A DNA stretch of 54,618 nt from Acidimicrobiia bacterium. GTDB taxonomy: Bacteria; Actinomycetota; Acidimicrobiia; Spongiisociales; JAENVV01. Of this stretch, positions 41,965-51,164 are shown one piece after another. The notes beneath the pieces were generated by a model. The model ran no database searches and was not told the DNA's origin. It saw only the letters and a program-made list of their open reading frames with translations. How positions within the stretch are numbered: position 1 is the first letter of the stretch; each line of letters starts with the position of its first letter. Location of the stretch: contig JAGXFS010000068.1 of NCBI GenBank assembly GCA_024637275.1, positions 1 to 54,618 on the forward strand, in the 5' to 3' direction. The position numbers and the translations under genes are program-made.

Positions 41965-43493
41965 GCGATGTCATCCTTGAAAGCGACAGCCTGACCCAGG
42001 CCGACGTCGTGCGCGTCGCCAGAGACGGTGCGACTGTATCGCTCGGAGACGATGGACGCCTCGCCATGGACGCCTCGGCCGCGGTCGTGGACGCCTACGC
42101 GGCCTCGGAAACACCTGTTTATGGTGTGTCCACCGGGTTTGGTGCGCTCGCCGCGACGTTTATACCGGCGACACGACGCGAAGAACTCCAACTGTCCTTG
42201 ATTCGCTCCCACGCCGCCGGCATGGGACCACGGGTGGAGGAAGAAGTCGTGCGAGCGATGATGCTCCTCAGGGCCCGGTCGCTAGCCATGGGCTACTCAG
42301 GAGCTCGCCCCGAGATCGTTGACGCATACCTGGGAATGCTCGATGCAGGCATCACTCCGGTGGTGCACGAATATGGTTCCCTCGGAGCCTCAGGAGACCT
42401 CGCGCCGCTCGCGCACATCGCATTAGCGTTGATCGGCGAGGGCACCGTAACCGTCTCAGGCACCGATAAACCGGCAGGCGATGCTCTGCGGGAGGCAAAC
42501 GTCGAGCCGGTGGTGCTACGAGCGAAGGAAGGCCTGGCGCTGATCAACGGCACTGACGGGATCCTCGGGATGTTGATCTTAGCGCTCCACGACCTCGAAG
42601 TGATTCTGGCTACCGCCGACGTCATCGCCGCTATGACTGTGGAGTCTCTTCTCGGCACTGATCAGGCATTTCGCGCCGAACTGGTCGCGCTCCGTCCTCA
42701 ACCCGGCCAGCAAGTCGCCGCTGCCAACATGACGCTCGTCCTCGCCGGATCCGAGATCGTCGGTTCGCACCGGCATGACGACGTTCGAGTCCAGGACGCG
42801 TATTCCTTGCGCTGCACCCCTCAAGTGCACGGCGCCGCTCGCGACACGTGGACCTACGTTTCCCAGATTGCCGAAAATGAGCTCCGGTCGGCGATCGACA
42901 ATCCCATGGTGTTGCCGGACGGTACGGTTGCGTCCTGCGGGAATTTCCATGGCGCTCCAGTCGCCCTTGGCTGCGACTTTTTGGCGATCGCCGTGGCAGA
43001 AGTCGGATCGATCGCCGAACGACGGCTCGATCGAATGCTTGACCCGGCCAGGTCACATGGGTTGCCTGCGTTTCTCACGGAAGACCCGGGGGTGTCCTCG
43101 GGATATATGATTGCTCACTACACCGCCGTGTCGATGGCCGCCGAGAATCGCCGCCTGGCCGCCCCGGCGAGCGTCGATTCGATGCCCACCTCTGCAATGC
43201 AGGAAGACCATGTTTCGATGGGGTGGGGGGCGGCGCGCAAGTTGAGGACGGTCGTGGACAACGTCGCACGGATTCTTGCCGTGGAATTACTTGCCGCTTG
43301 CCAGGCGTTGGAGTTACGTGACCCACTTACCCCGGGCCCGGTCACGACGGGGGTACTTGGTCTTGTCCGACAGCACATAGACCATCTCGGTTCGGACCGG
43401 ACTCTGGCGCCCGAACTCGAGGTGGCCACCAAGCTGGTTCGATCGGGCGCGATACGCGACGCGGCGCAGAACGTCGCAGGTCCCTTGAGCTGA
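41961..43493 (+). CDS. hutH: Histidine ammonia-lyase
   Basis: A 510-residue HutH. The MIO prosthetic group forms from Ala-Ser-Gly in YGSLGASGDLAPLAHIALAL; other family segments are YGVSTGFGALA, NGTDGILGMLILAL, QDAYSLRCTPQVHGAARDTW, ENELRSAIDNPMV and SMPTSAMQEDHVSMGWGAAR. It removes ammonia from L-histidine to give urocanate, the first catabolic step, yet is the last gene of the operon. ATGA overlap with the deformylase. Confidence 0.96.
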   Translation: MSDVILESDSLTQADVVRVARDGATVSLGDDGRLAMDASAAVVDAYAASETPVYGVSTGFGALAATFIPATRREELQLSLIRSHAAGMGPRVEEEVVRAMMLLRARSLAMGYSGARPEIVDAYLGMLDAGITPVVHEYGSLGASGDLAPLAHIALALIGEGTVTVSGTDKPAGDALREANVEPVVLRAKEGLALINGTDGILGMLILALHDLEVILATADVIAAMTVESLLGTDQAFRAELVALRPQPGQQVAAANMTLVLAGSEIVGSHRHDDVRVQDAYSLRCTPQVHGAARDTWTYVSQIAENELRSAIDNPMVLPDGTVASCGNFHGAPVALGCDFLAIAVAEVGSIAERRLDRMLDPARSHGLPAFLTEDPGVSSGYMIAHYTAVSMAAENRRLAAPASVDSMPTSAMQEDHVSMGWGAARKLRTVVDNVARILAVELLAACQALELRDPLTPGPVTTGVLGLVRQHIDHLGSDRTLAPELEVATKLVRSGAIRDAAQNVAGPLS

Positions 43494-43568
43494 TGCCAAT
43501 CTGCCACCTCCCGAGGCGACCCGAAATCGGGGCCGAGAACACCTGGTTGCTAGCGGGAATGGTTTAGC

Positions 43569-43985
43569 TTGACAGATGTGACGAACGATCAGCGCTCCGG
43601 GTTCCGGTCATCAGTACTGCTCGGGCTCGTTCTCTTCCTGCTGCTGGGCGCCTGTGGCGAACAAACCAGACCGACCGTCGCGCAGTGGCAGCCCAAATGG
43701 CAAGCGGTGCGCGCCTCCGTCCCGGAACAACCTGCGGCCGGCGACCAACCCGAAGCTGCCATGTGCAACGAAACACTTGGCACCTTGCGAACCATGCGAC
43801 CTGATCTATCGCCGACCCCGGACCGGGCGATAGACGAAGCAGTACGGGAGTGGTTTCAGATTGCCGAAGACGCCTTCTTCGAGTGCCCGCCGAGAAGCGG
43901 ACCAATCGAGAGCTTCGCGGACGCGTATGCCGAACTCCTCCGATTGGAAGCAGAAATTGACCTGGTTCTGGAACTCGACAGCTGA
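43569..43985 (+). CDS. Small predicted lipoprotein
   Basis: A 138-residue protein with a lipoprotein signal: SVLLGLVLFLLLGACGEQTR, lipobox LGAC with Cys near residue 29. The mature part is mostly helical and acidic (FADAYAELLRLEAEIDLVLE) with two further Cys (AAMCNET, FECPPR). No family recognised. Start is TTG 43569 or GTG 43578. It lies 63 bases upstream of kup in the same direction; a link is possible but unproven. Confidence 0.7.
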   Translation: MTDVTNDQRSGFRSSVLLGLVLFLLLGACGEQTRPTVAQWQPKWQAVRASVPEQPAAGDQPEAAMCNETLGTLRTMRPDLSPTPDRAIDEAVREWFQIAEDAFFECPPRSGPIESFADAYAELLRLEAEIDLVLELDS

Positions 43986-44048
43986 TCGCGGTCGAGCTGA
44001 CGTTCGACTATCATTCTTCGGTTGTCCTGATGCCCGGAGGCACAAGAT

Positions 44049-45944
44049 TTGTCGAACCAGAATGGCCACCAACGCGCTAGCCGCCCGGCCCTCGCACTAG
44101 CCGCCCTCGGAGTGGTCTACGGCGATATCGGGACTAGCCCGCTCTACGCGTTTCGTGAGTCGCTGCGTGGCGGGGAGGGGATACCGGTCGTTGAGTCCAA
44201 CATCCTCGGCGTGCTTTCGCTGATGGTGTGGTCGCTCATCATCGTCGTCACCATCAAGTATCTGTTGGTGGTGCTGCGGGCTGACAACCATGGAGAGGGC
44301 GGAATCCTTGCCCTCACTGCGCTAATTCTTCCCCGCACGACGCGTACGACGCCGTATCGCCTGATCTTTGTGGTGATTGGCCTATTCGGGACGGCCTTGC
44401 TGTATGGCGATGGCATGATCACGCCTGCCATTTCGGTTCTTTCTGCAGTTGAGGGTGTCAGCCTCGCTGCCCCTGCCCTTTCCCAGTGGGTCATTCCGTT
44501 GGCAGTCGTCATTCTCGTCGCCTTGTTCTCGGTGCAGCGGTTCGGAACCGGCAGGGTGGGAGCGGTGTTCGGGCCTGCCATGGTCGTCTGGTTTGGTGTC
44601 CTCAGCGTCCTCGGCATCGGTTCCATAGCCAAGAATCCGGGAGTCTTTCGGGCGGTTTTGCCGACCTACGGCTTCCAATTCTTCTTGGAGAATGGTTTTC
44701 GCGGTTTCCTCGTGCTCGGGTCCGTTTTTCTGGTTGTTACCGGTGGCGAAGCCCTATACGCCGACCTCGGTCACTTCGGGCGCCGGCCGATTCAACTCGG
44801 ATGGTTTCTCGTCGTGTTCCCTTCGCTCATCCTCAACTACTTCGGGCAGGGCGCCTTGCTGCTGAGAACTCCTGAGGCGATAGAAAACCCCTTCTTTCTG
44901 CTCGCTCCCTCGTGGGCACAGTGGCCCATGACAGGATTAGCGACGGTCGCCTCGGTCATTGCCTCTCAAGCACTCATTTCGGGCGCCTTTTCGATTACCA
45001 CCCAGGCCATCAACCTCGACTATGCGCCCCGGTTCCGAGTCGTTCACACCTCGGTCACCGAGCGGGGCCAGGTGTACGTACCTCATATCAACTGGGTCCT
45101 GTCGATCGCCGCGGTCGGCTTGGTGATCGCGTTCGGTACCTCGTCTGCCCTCGCCGCGGCATACGGTGTCGCCGTCACGATGACCATGTTGATCACGACG
45201 ATCCTGTTCTTGGTGATGGCCCGGCTGCGCTGGCATTGGTCGTGGCCGAAAGCCCTGGCGGTCACGACTCCTTTCTTTGTCGTCGACTCGGCCTTCCTGG
45301 GAGCCAACCTCTTCAAGATCCCTCAGGGTGGGTGGTTTCCTCTCGTCATCGGCCTCGGCGTGTTCACGCTGATGGTGACTTGGCGAACGGGAAGGCTGGC
45401 AATGCGCGACGAGGCGCTCCCCCGACGACTCCCGCTCCACCGATACATCAAGTCATTAAAGGCCCACCCACCGGTCAGAGTGCCGGGTACGGCCGTGTAC
45501 TTGCACCGCCGCCCCGGGGTGGTGCCACCATCGCTGCTTGCGAATGTTCACACCTTCCGGGTGCTTCACGAGGAAATGGTGATCGTGAGCGTGGTGATCT
45601 CCGACGACGCGCACGTGCCGCGGGCACGGCGTGACAAGATCCGACATCGGGATCTAGGTTTCCACGAGGTCGAACTCCACTATGGATTTGCTGACCGCAT
45701 CGACGTGCCTGCCGACCTCCAGTCGATTGTGAACTCGCATTTGAGCTTCTCCCACAACCAAACGACCTACTTCCTTGGTCGGGAAACGTTCGAGCCTGGA
45801 CGGCGCCATTGGATTCTCGGCTTACGCGATCGATTCTTCATCGTATTGCACCGCAACGCCCGGGATCCTGCGGATGCCTTCCAGCTTCCAGCCGATCGGA
45901 CTCTCGGTGTCGAGACCCACCTGCGGTTTGCTGACGCACCGTAG
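44049..45944 (+). CDS. kup: Kup-family potassium uptake permease
   Basis: A 631-residue K+/H+ symporter. The N-terminal ALAALGVVYGDIGTSPLYAF is the Kup signature, followed by DNHGEGGILALTALI, LLYGDGMITPAISVLSAVEG, TGGEALYADLGHFGRRPIQL and SQALISGAFSITTQAINLDY, about twelve helices, then a cytoplasmic C-terminal domain (FHEVELHYGFADRIDVPADL). TTG start at 44049 with CGGAGG upstream. The leader is too short (63 bases) to hold a c-di-AMP riboswitch. Confidence 0.96.
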   Translation: MSNQNGHQRASRPALALAALGVVYGDIGTSPLYAFRESLRGGEGIPVVESNILGVLSLMVWSLIIVVTIKYLLVVLRADNHGEGGILALTALILPRTTRTTPYRLIFVVIGLFGTALLYGDGMITPAISVLSAVEGVSLAAPALSQWVIPLAVVILVALFSVQRFGTGRVGAVFGPAMVVWFGVLSVLGIGSIAKNPGVFRAVLPTYGFQFFLENGFRGFLVLGSVFLVVTGGEALYADLGHFGRRPIQLGWFLVVFPSLILNYFGQGALLLRTPEAIENPFFLLAPSWAQWPMTGLATVASVIASQALISGAFSITTQAINLDYAPRFRVVHTSVTERGQVYVPHINWVLSIAAVGLVIAFGTSSALAAAYGVAVTMTMLITTILFLVMARLRWHWSWPKALAVTTPFFVVDSAFLGANLFKIPQGGWFPLVIGLGVFTLMVTWRTGRLAMRDEALPRRLPLHRYIKSLKAHPPVRVPGTAVYLHRRPGVVPPSLLANVHTFRVLHEEMVIVSVVISDDAHVPRARRDKIRHRDLGFHEVELHYGFADRIDVPADLQSIVNSHLSFSHNQTTYFLGRETFEPGRRHWILGLRDRFFIVLHRNARDPADAFQLPADRTLGVETHLRFADAP

Positions 45945-46010
45945 CTGCCGCAGACTGGTTACTACCATGCCACCCGCTTCCATCTGTGACCGACCCGTTA
46001 GGTAAACCTG

Positions 46011-46856
46011 ATGCATCTTGTTTTGGCTGGCATCGGTGCAGTTGTCGTTGGAGCCGGCGACTTCTCCGGTGGCACAGCCGCGAGGCGAGATTTCCCCCAT
46101 CCAGTCGCTGCGCTCAGTTTTCTCGTGGGTGCGATCGGGCTCCTGGCATTGACGCCCATGTTCGGTGGTTCACCCGGAACGGCGGATATGACCTGGGGTG
46201 CGATTTCCGGGGTCGGGGGCATGATCGGGGTCTTTACCTTGTACCGGGGTTTCGCATCGGCGCCGATGGGTTTGGTTTCACCGATTGCCGCCCTTGTTGC
46301 CGTAATGGTGCCCGTCGTGGGAGGCTTGGTTCTTGGCGAGGACCTTGGAAGGTGGGGGGCGCTTGGATTGGCCGTCGGATTGTTCGCGGTGGTTCTGGTG
46401 TCGATCACGCCGGCGATTGGACTCAGCCGCCAAACCCGCCTCTCTGGAGTGGCCCACGGCCTAATCACCGGACTCGGCTTCGGTGTCCAGCTACTGGCGT
46501 TGGCGCTCGTCGGTGACGAAGCCGGGCTCCTGCCCGTCGTCGCCAGCCGCGCAGTTGCCTTCTTCCTGCTCGGAGGCTACCTCGTGTTCACCGGGCGGCG
46601 CCTCATCCCCAATCGGGCGGCACGTCCAATCACTGTCACTGCCGGCCTGTTGACCGCCCTCGGCAACCTCTTGTATTACCTGGCAGTTGGAGTCGGGCCG
46701 ATCGCCATCACGACCGCCGTGTATGCGCTGTTTCCGGTTTCTACTGTGGTTATGGCAAGGCTGGTGCACCATGAACGCCTCCCGGCGCGCCAACTCGTTG
46801 GGGTTGGCCTGGCGATCGCTGCGGCGGCAATCCTGGCGGGTGCCTCGGTCAGCTAG
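46011..46856 (+). CDS. EamA/DMT-family permease
   Basis: A 281-residue membrane protein with ten predicted helices in two EamA repeats: the first ending in LVSPIAALVAVMVPVVGGLV with LGEDLGRWGALGLAVGLFAV, the second ending in TTAVYALFPVSTVVMARLVH with ERLPARQLVGVGLAIAAAAI. DMT permeases export or import amino acids, sugars or drugs; no substrate can be inferred. No close operon partner. Confidence 0.9.
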   Translation: MHLVLAGIGAVVVGAGDFSGGTAARRDFPHPVAALSFLVGAIGLLALTPMFGGSPGTADMTWGAISGVGGMIGVFTLYRGFASAPMGLVSPIAALVAVMVPVVGGLVLGEDLGRWGALGLAVGLFAVVLVSITPAIGLSRQTRLSGVAHGLITGLGFGVQLLALALVGDEAGLLPVVASRAVAFFLLGGYLVFTGRRLIPNRAARPITVTAGLLTALGNLLYYLAVGVGPIAITTAVYALFPVSTVVMARLVHHERLPARQLVGVGLAIAAAAILAGASVS

Positions 46857-46880
46857 ATCCCGCGCTTGAGAGCTTGGAGT

Positions 46881-46915
46881 TTGTCCAGACAACGGATAGT
46901 ATTTGTCTTGACAAA
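46881..46915. promoter_or_regulatory. Tandem palindromic operators at the promoter of a small gene
   Basis: Two copies of TTGTC-N2-GACAA: the first at 46881-46892 (TTGTC CA GACAA), the second, extended, at 46902-46915 (TTTGTC TT GACAAA). Their centres are 22 bases apart, about two helical turns. A possible promoter (TTGGAG 46875-46880, 16 bases, TAGTAT 46897-46902) places the first copy in the spacer and the second at the start site. This looks like a cooperative repressor site. Confidence 0.55.
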
Positions 46916-46943
46916 TTTCTGTGCTCTAACCTTGGAGGCCGTT

Positions 46944-47093
46944 GTGGCCCGAATCTTCTCCGCCCGAACCTGGCTCGATCGTCGCTGGGATACCTGGCGT
47001 GACGCGGTCGAAGTCCGGTTCGCCAACGAATCGAGCCAGGGTTCGTGGGACCTCGTGTCGTCATCCACCGAAGCCCGCTACGCACACCGCTAG
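46944..47093 (+). CDS. Small basic/aromatic protein of unknown function
   Basis: A 49-residue protein starting at GTG 46944 with TTGGAGG 5-7 bases upstream. It is rich in Arg and Trp (ARIFSARTWLDRRWDTWRDA) with an acidic/Ser C-terminal half; no signal peptide or membrane helix. No family recognised. The strong ribosome site, dedicated promoter with tandem palindromes and following hairpin support it as a real, regulated gene. Confidence 0.6.
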   Translation: MARIFSARTWLDRRWDTWRDAVEVRFANESSQGSWDLVSSSTEARYAHR

Positions 47094-47108
47094 ACCGCCC
47101 GAGCGGTC
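47093..47108. terminator. Short hairpin after the small gene
   Basis: GACCGC-CCGA-GCGGTC forms a 6-bp stem directly at the stop of the small gene, followed by GGTTT. It may serve both that gene and the convergent ABC permease gene ending at 47127. Confidence 0.4.
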
Positions 47109-47126
47109 GGTTTCGGCTGGCGTGTC

Positions 47127-48515
47127 CTAGTTCATTACCTCACTATCGATCGTCCGTCGGCGCGCCCGGCTCACTCCGTAGAGGAGTCCGCTCAACGCCA
47201 GGGGCATTCCTATTGCGAGGGGCAAGACTCCTCCAGGGTTGATCCGGAAGAACTGCTCAACGGTCAGATGGATCCCCTGGCTTGATACCGGTTGGGATGT
47301 CTCCCCTGCCGAAGCAGGTGACGCCAGGGCCACCATGTACACCAGGTAGTCGCCCTTGATAATGGCGTTGACTTCCCATTCGAGGACTGCCTGTCGGCTT
47401 GCGTCGACCTGTTCGATCGTTTGTGCCCGCAGCGGCGACCAATCCTCCGGATCGACCGGATCACCATCGCCGAGGTTCACGATGTTCATCGCGACGATCC
47501 ACGGACCAATCTCATCTTCCGGTACGGTAACCCGGGTCTGGAAGTTGATCGTGTCACCCGTCTTGACCTCTTGGGATGACAGGTCGACGTCGATAGTCAG
47601 CTGTCCAGTTGACTCTTGGAGAGCCTGGGACGGGGAGGCCGTTGCGAGTGCGATTGTGCACATCACCAACGCGAGCACTACCGCTCCCCTCCCGCGTGCG
47701 AACAAAGCGCCGATTCCTGGCGGGTCGAGTCGCAAGGCCCGGGGAGCGACCAGACCGAGGCCCAGAACCACGAGAACAAACATGATCATCGGCGATACCA
47801 GCCAGGAGACCAATTCGTCGAATGCCGCGTTGCTCACCAGAAGCTTGTCCAAGAACTGATTGACGGCATCCAGAGGATTGACCCTCCTGATGAGTTCGCC
47901 AACGACGCCTGCCTGGGCGCTCCCTGGTAGCTGGGTCGGGACAAAAAAGAGAATGTACACGAGCAGACTCGTCGAAAGCGACGCTTTGTTGGTTGCGCTC
48001 ATCACGCTCACGAGAACCCCGAACCCGGTAAACGCCGCCACGATGATCGTGCCGACGAACCCCGTCCACACGAACGCAGAAACGAATGTGGCACCATCCG
48101 GGGCGATGAGCAACAGGTAGCCCCCGGCCACGGCCATGGCGGCTGGCCACGGCGACAGAGCCGCCAGGTACTTCCCGATCACGACGTCGCGGCGGCGCAC
48201 CGGCGTGAGCAGCAGGCTCTCGATCGTGGTTCGCTCCCGTTCACCACTAATTGTGTCTGCGCCAAGTACGAGTCCGAAGAGGAGGCCCACCGCCAGCGTG
48301 GTTTTCACCATCAAGAAGAGCGCCTCAGCGGGTGGTGTGAGACTGAGTTCCTTGTTGGTTGCAAAAAGGAACGCCATCACGCCGAGCAAAAGGCTGAAGA
48401 GGATGAGGAAGATGATCGCTTTCCCACCAATCCACAAATCGCTGAGTTCGCTCCGAAGGACGATCCTCCACCCCGCTTTGGGTCGCCCTTCGCTCCGCTT
48501 GTGCTCGTTGGTCAC
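47127..48515 (-). CDS. ABC-2-type transporter permease
   Basis: A 462-residue membrane protein. Six to seven helices include IIFLILFSLLLGVMAFLFAT, AVGLLFGLVLGADTISGERE (then RTTIESLLLTPVRRRDVVIG, the conserved loop contacting the ATPase), and LVYILFFVPTQLPG. A periplasmic beta-rich domain of about 130 residues (TGQLTIDVDLSSQEVKTGDT, VTVPEDEIGPWIVAM) precedes a last helix, an extension beyond standard ABC-2 permeases. It is coupled to the ATPase by ATGA overlap. Probably an exporter; cargo unknown. Confidence 0.87.
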   Translation of the reverse strand: MTNEHKRSEGRPKAGWRIVLRSELSDLWIGGKAIIFLILFSLLLGVMAFLFATNKELSLTPPAEALFLMVKTTLAVGLLFGLVLGADTISGERERTTIESLLLTPVRRRDVVIGKYLAALSPWPAAMAVAGGYLLLIAPDGATFVSAFVWTGFVGTIIVAAFTGFGVLVSVMSATNKASLSTSLLVYILFFVPTQLPGSAQAGVVGELIRRVNPLDAVNQFLDKLLVSNAAFDELVSWLVSPMIMFVLVVLGLGLVAPRALRLDPPGIGALFARGRGAVVLALVMCTIALATASPSQALQESTGQLTIDVDLSSQEVKTGDTINFQTRVTVPEDEIGPWIVAMNIVNLGDGDPVDPEDWSPLRAQTIEQVDASRQAVLEWEVNAIIKGDYLVYMVALASPASAGETSQPVSSQGIHLTVEQFFRINPGGVLPLAIGMPLALSGLLYGVSRARRRTIDSEVMN

Positions 48516-49474
48516 GAGGCGACTCCCTCGGTGAGGCTCAGGAACACTTCCTCAAGGCGGCTGGCTTCATTGGTGAAGGCAACGATATCTACTCCGGCCG
48601 CCAGCAGGGATCGCAAGAGTTCCCGACGTATCTCCAGTGTTTGGTCCGGATCTTCAGTTCCGAGCTCTACTTCGATTCGACCGTCTACCTGGGGATCCCT
48701 GGAGACCGTGAACCGTTCACTTTGCAGGACTCTCACGGCTTCGTCGACGTATGGTGGATCTACAACCACCGAGAATCTGACCGCGCCCTTACGGGCAGTC
48801 ACGTCTTCGACCCGACCGTCGGCCACTACCTGGCCTTCGTTCAGGATGATTACGTCGTCGCATACGCTCTCGACCTCGGCGAGTTGGTGACTGCAGAAGA
48901 CCACCCCGGCTCCTCGCTCCCTTGCGATGCGCTGGATGATCTGAACTAATTCCTGTTGACCCCGTGGGTCGAGACCCAGGGTCGGCTCGTCCAGGAAGAC
49001 CACTTGGGGGTCCCCGAGCAGGGTTCGGGCAATACCGAGCCGCTGACGCATGCCGCGACTGTACGAGCCGATCAGCGAGCTGTGGCGTCCTCCCAGTCCC
49101 ACTTCGGAGAGCAGACTGAGCGCTCGATCCCGACTCTCTGTGCGGGACCGCCCGTAGTGCTCGCCAAAGTACGTCAAGTATTCGAGGGCGGTGTTTCGTC
49201 CGGGAAAGCCGAGGCTTTCGGGAAGGACCCCGATGCGTTGACGGATGCCGTGGGGATCACTCGAATCGATGCCGGCCACTGAGAAACTACCGGTGGTTGG
49301 TTCGATGATGGTGGTCAGGATCCGGATTGCGGTCGTCTTGCCAGCCCCGTTCGGGCCTAGGAAACCCAGGATCCGGCCAGCTCCCAATGTGAAAGACAGG
49401 CCTCGGAGCGCCTGTCTTTGTCCATAGGTCATACCCAGTTGGGTGGCAGTCAGAACTTTTTCTCCGGCCTGCAT
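48512..49474 (-). CDS. ABC transporter ATP-binding protein
   Basis: A 320-residue ATPase of the CcmA/NatA-drug-exporter class: Walker A GFLGPNGAGKTTAIRIL, Q-loop LPESLGFPGRNTALEY, signature SYSRGMRQRLGIARTL, Walker B VVFLDEPTLGLDPRG and H-loop CSHQLAEVESV. A C-terminal domain of about 90 residues follows. It drives the permease encoded immediately downstream. Confidence 0.93.
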   Translation of the reverse strand: MQAGEKVLTATQLGMTYGQRQALRGLSFTLGAGRILGFLGPNGAGKTTAIRILTTIIEPTTGSFSVAGIDSSDPHGIRQRIGVLPESLGFPGRNTALEYLTYFGEHYGRSRTESRDRALSLLSEVGLGGRHSSLIGSYSRGMRQRLGIARTLLGDPQVVFLDEPTLGLDPRGQQELVQIIQRIARERGAGVVFCSHQLAEVESVCDDVIILNEGQVVADGRVEDVTARKGAVRFSVVVDPPYVDEAVRVLQSERFTVSRDPQVDGRIEVELGTEDPDQTLEIRRELLRSLLAAGVDIVAFTNEASRLEEVFLSLTEGVAS

Positions 49475-49554
49475 GGGATCCCCCTCGAACTCGTGAACGA
49501 GAAGCTAGCCAACCAGGCTGAACGCAACCTGACAGATTGCCTCTTTGTTGGCGC

Positions 49555-49786
49555 CTATGCCGGTTGTGCGGTGAGTCTGGGTCGGGCGATGGCGAAGAAG
49601 AGTACGGAGCCGATGAAGGGAAAAAAGAGAACGACCGCAACCCCACACGAGCTGAACCATTCCTGACGCATCCCAAGCAGCGTTGTCGGTTCGGAGGATT
49701 TCCACAAGCGCCAAAACCATGAACGCCAACCCGGCAATAGCAAACACTCCGATTAGGGAAGCAAACAAACTCAATGCCACTCTCAC
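49555..49786 (-). pseudogene. Small PLDc_N-like membrane protein gene with frameshift at a G run
   Basis: The frame from ATG 49786 encodes FASLIGVFAIAGLAFMVLAL and AWDASGMVQLVW, then similarity continues one frame over as VAVVLFFPFIGSVLFFAIAR and PRLTAQPA to the stop at 49555. Deleting one G from the GGGG near 49642-49645 (plus-strand CCCC) joins both into a 76-residue, two-helix protein of the phospholipase-D N-terminal-like type (W...PFIGxxLYF). Probably a sequence error or recent inactivation. Confidence 0.6.
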
Positions 49787-49937
49787 TCCTGAGATCGTTG
49801 GGGCACCAAGGCATCGGTACCCCGTTCCAAGTGCTACACATCAGACGCAGGAGATGCCCGAAAGGCTCTAAGAAATTCCGAACTATTGTTCGGTTTTTCG
49901 ACCACCCGAATGGCACCCGGGTACACACCGTTCCGGG

Positions 49938-51164
49938 TTAGCGGATACCGATGTTCAGCGTGTCATCGGTGGTGGCTGGAACCGAGTCATGCGGTAGACG
50001 CTGAAGTTTGGGCTGTGCCTTGCGCCGACGTTTGGCTGGAACCAGGTCGCGCATTGATTCGAGCTTGCCAAAGCACAAAAGGCGATCGTGTTCCTCCAGG
50101 ACCCGGGTGCTCTTTGGGTTCGGTATCACCGTTGTGCCTCGAGTGAGGGTCAACACCGCGATGTCGCGCTCACGCAAGCCTGATTCGTCGATCGTCTTGC
50201 CGAGAATATCGGCGCCCTCTCGGACGTGGAGCTCAGCGACCCCGTATCCAGTTGAAACAGTGAGCCGCTGCCGAATATCGAGTTCGGGAAAGTCCACCTG
50301 GCTGGCGATGTAATCGACGATGGCACCGGCTATATCGAGATCGGTCGCTCCTTCGATCCCTTCCAGTCCCGGTGAGCTGTTGACCTCCATGACCAAGGGT
50401 CCGTGGTCGCTCTCGAGCATGTCGACCCCGGCTACCCGGAGGCCCATGATCTGGGCGGCTTGGACCGCGACACGTTCGTATTCAGCGTCGAGTTCGACAA
50501 CCTGAGTTGTTCCGCCTCGATGTACGTTCGAGCGGAATTCATCGCCGACCGCGCTCCGGCGCATGGCCGCCACGACCCGATTGCCGATGACAAACGCTCG
50601 GATGTCCTTACCTTTACTCTCGGCGATGAACTTCTGGATGAGGACGTTCTGCTTGGTGCTCTGGAGGGTCTCGATGACCGCTTCCGCGACGCGTTTGTCA
50701 GGGGCCAGAATTACACCGATCCCCTGAGTACCTTCCAGCAGTTTGATGACTACCGCTTCGCTTCCGACTTGTTCAATGGCGGGGAGCACATCGGCTCGAT
50801 CTCGAACGAACATGGTGGCCGGAATCCCGATGTCATGACGAGAAAGGATTTGAATGGACCGAAGCTTGTCCCGAGAGTTGGCGATCCCGGCAGCCGTGTT
50901 TGGCGTGTAGACGTCCATTTGCTCAAACTGGCGTACAACTGCCATCCCATAGAACGTGATGGAGGTTCCGATTCTCGGCAGGATCGCATCAAAGTCGCCG
51001 AGTTGCTTGCCCCGATATTGCATGTCCGGGACATCCCCCGACAGATCGATGGCGAACCGAAGAGTGTTGAGCACCCGCACCTCATGGCCCCGCTCAAGCG
51101 CGGCGGTTTTGAGACGCTGGGTGCTGTAGGCGTGGGGGGCACGCGAGAGTACGGCAAGTTTCAT
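49938..51164 (-). CDS. rimK: RimK-like ATP-grasp ligase with C-terminal RCK_C (TrkA-C) domain
   Basis: A 408-residue protein. Residues 1-95 are the RimK N-terminal domain (MKLAVLSRAPHAYSTQRLKT); about 95-290 the ATP-grasp fold with NSRDKLRSIQILSRHDIGIP, VVIKLLEGTQGIGVILAP, GKDIRAFVIGNRVVAAMRR and MEVNSSPGLEGIEGATDLDI. From about 310 a TrkA-C/RCK_C domain follows (VAELHVREGADILGKTIDES, DIAVLTLTRGTTVIP, DRLLCFGKLESMRDL). RimK adds glutamates to ribosomal protein S6 and can make poly-glutamate. The appended RCK_C, a nucleotide- or ligand-sensing module, is unusual. Coupled by ATGA to rimB. Confidence 0.92.
   Translation of the reverse strand: MKLAVLSRAPHAYSTQRLKTAALERGHEVRVLNTLRFAIDLSGDVPDMQYRGKQLGDFDAILPRIGTSITFYGMAVVRQFEQMDVYTPNTAAGIANSRDKLRSIQILSRHDIGIPATMFVRDRADVLPAIEQVGSEAVVIKLLEGTQGIGVILAPDKRVAEAVIETLQSTKQNVLIQKFIAESKGKDIRAFVIGNRVVAAMRRSAVGDEFRSNVHRGGTTQVVELDAEYERVAVQAAQIMGLRVAGVDMLESDHGPLVMEVNSSPGLEGIEGATDLDIAGAIVDYIASQVDFPELDIRQRLTVSTGYGVAELHVREGADILGKTIDESGLRERDIAVLTLTRGTTVIPNPKSTRVLEEHDRLLCFGKLESMRDLVPAKRRRKAQPKLQRLPHDSVPATTDDTLNIGIR

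Noticed and set aside
43986..44048. Possible c-di-AMP riboswitch upstream of kup
   Set aside because: The gap is only 63 bases, too short for a ydaO-type riboswitch, and no conserved core is visible.
44144..45440. Several minus-strand open frames opposite kup
   Set aside because: Composition is that of antisense to membrane-protein codons; no motifs or starts are supported.
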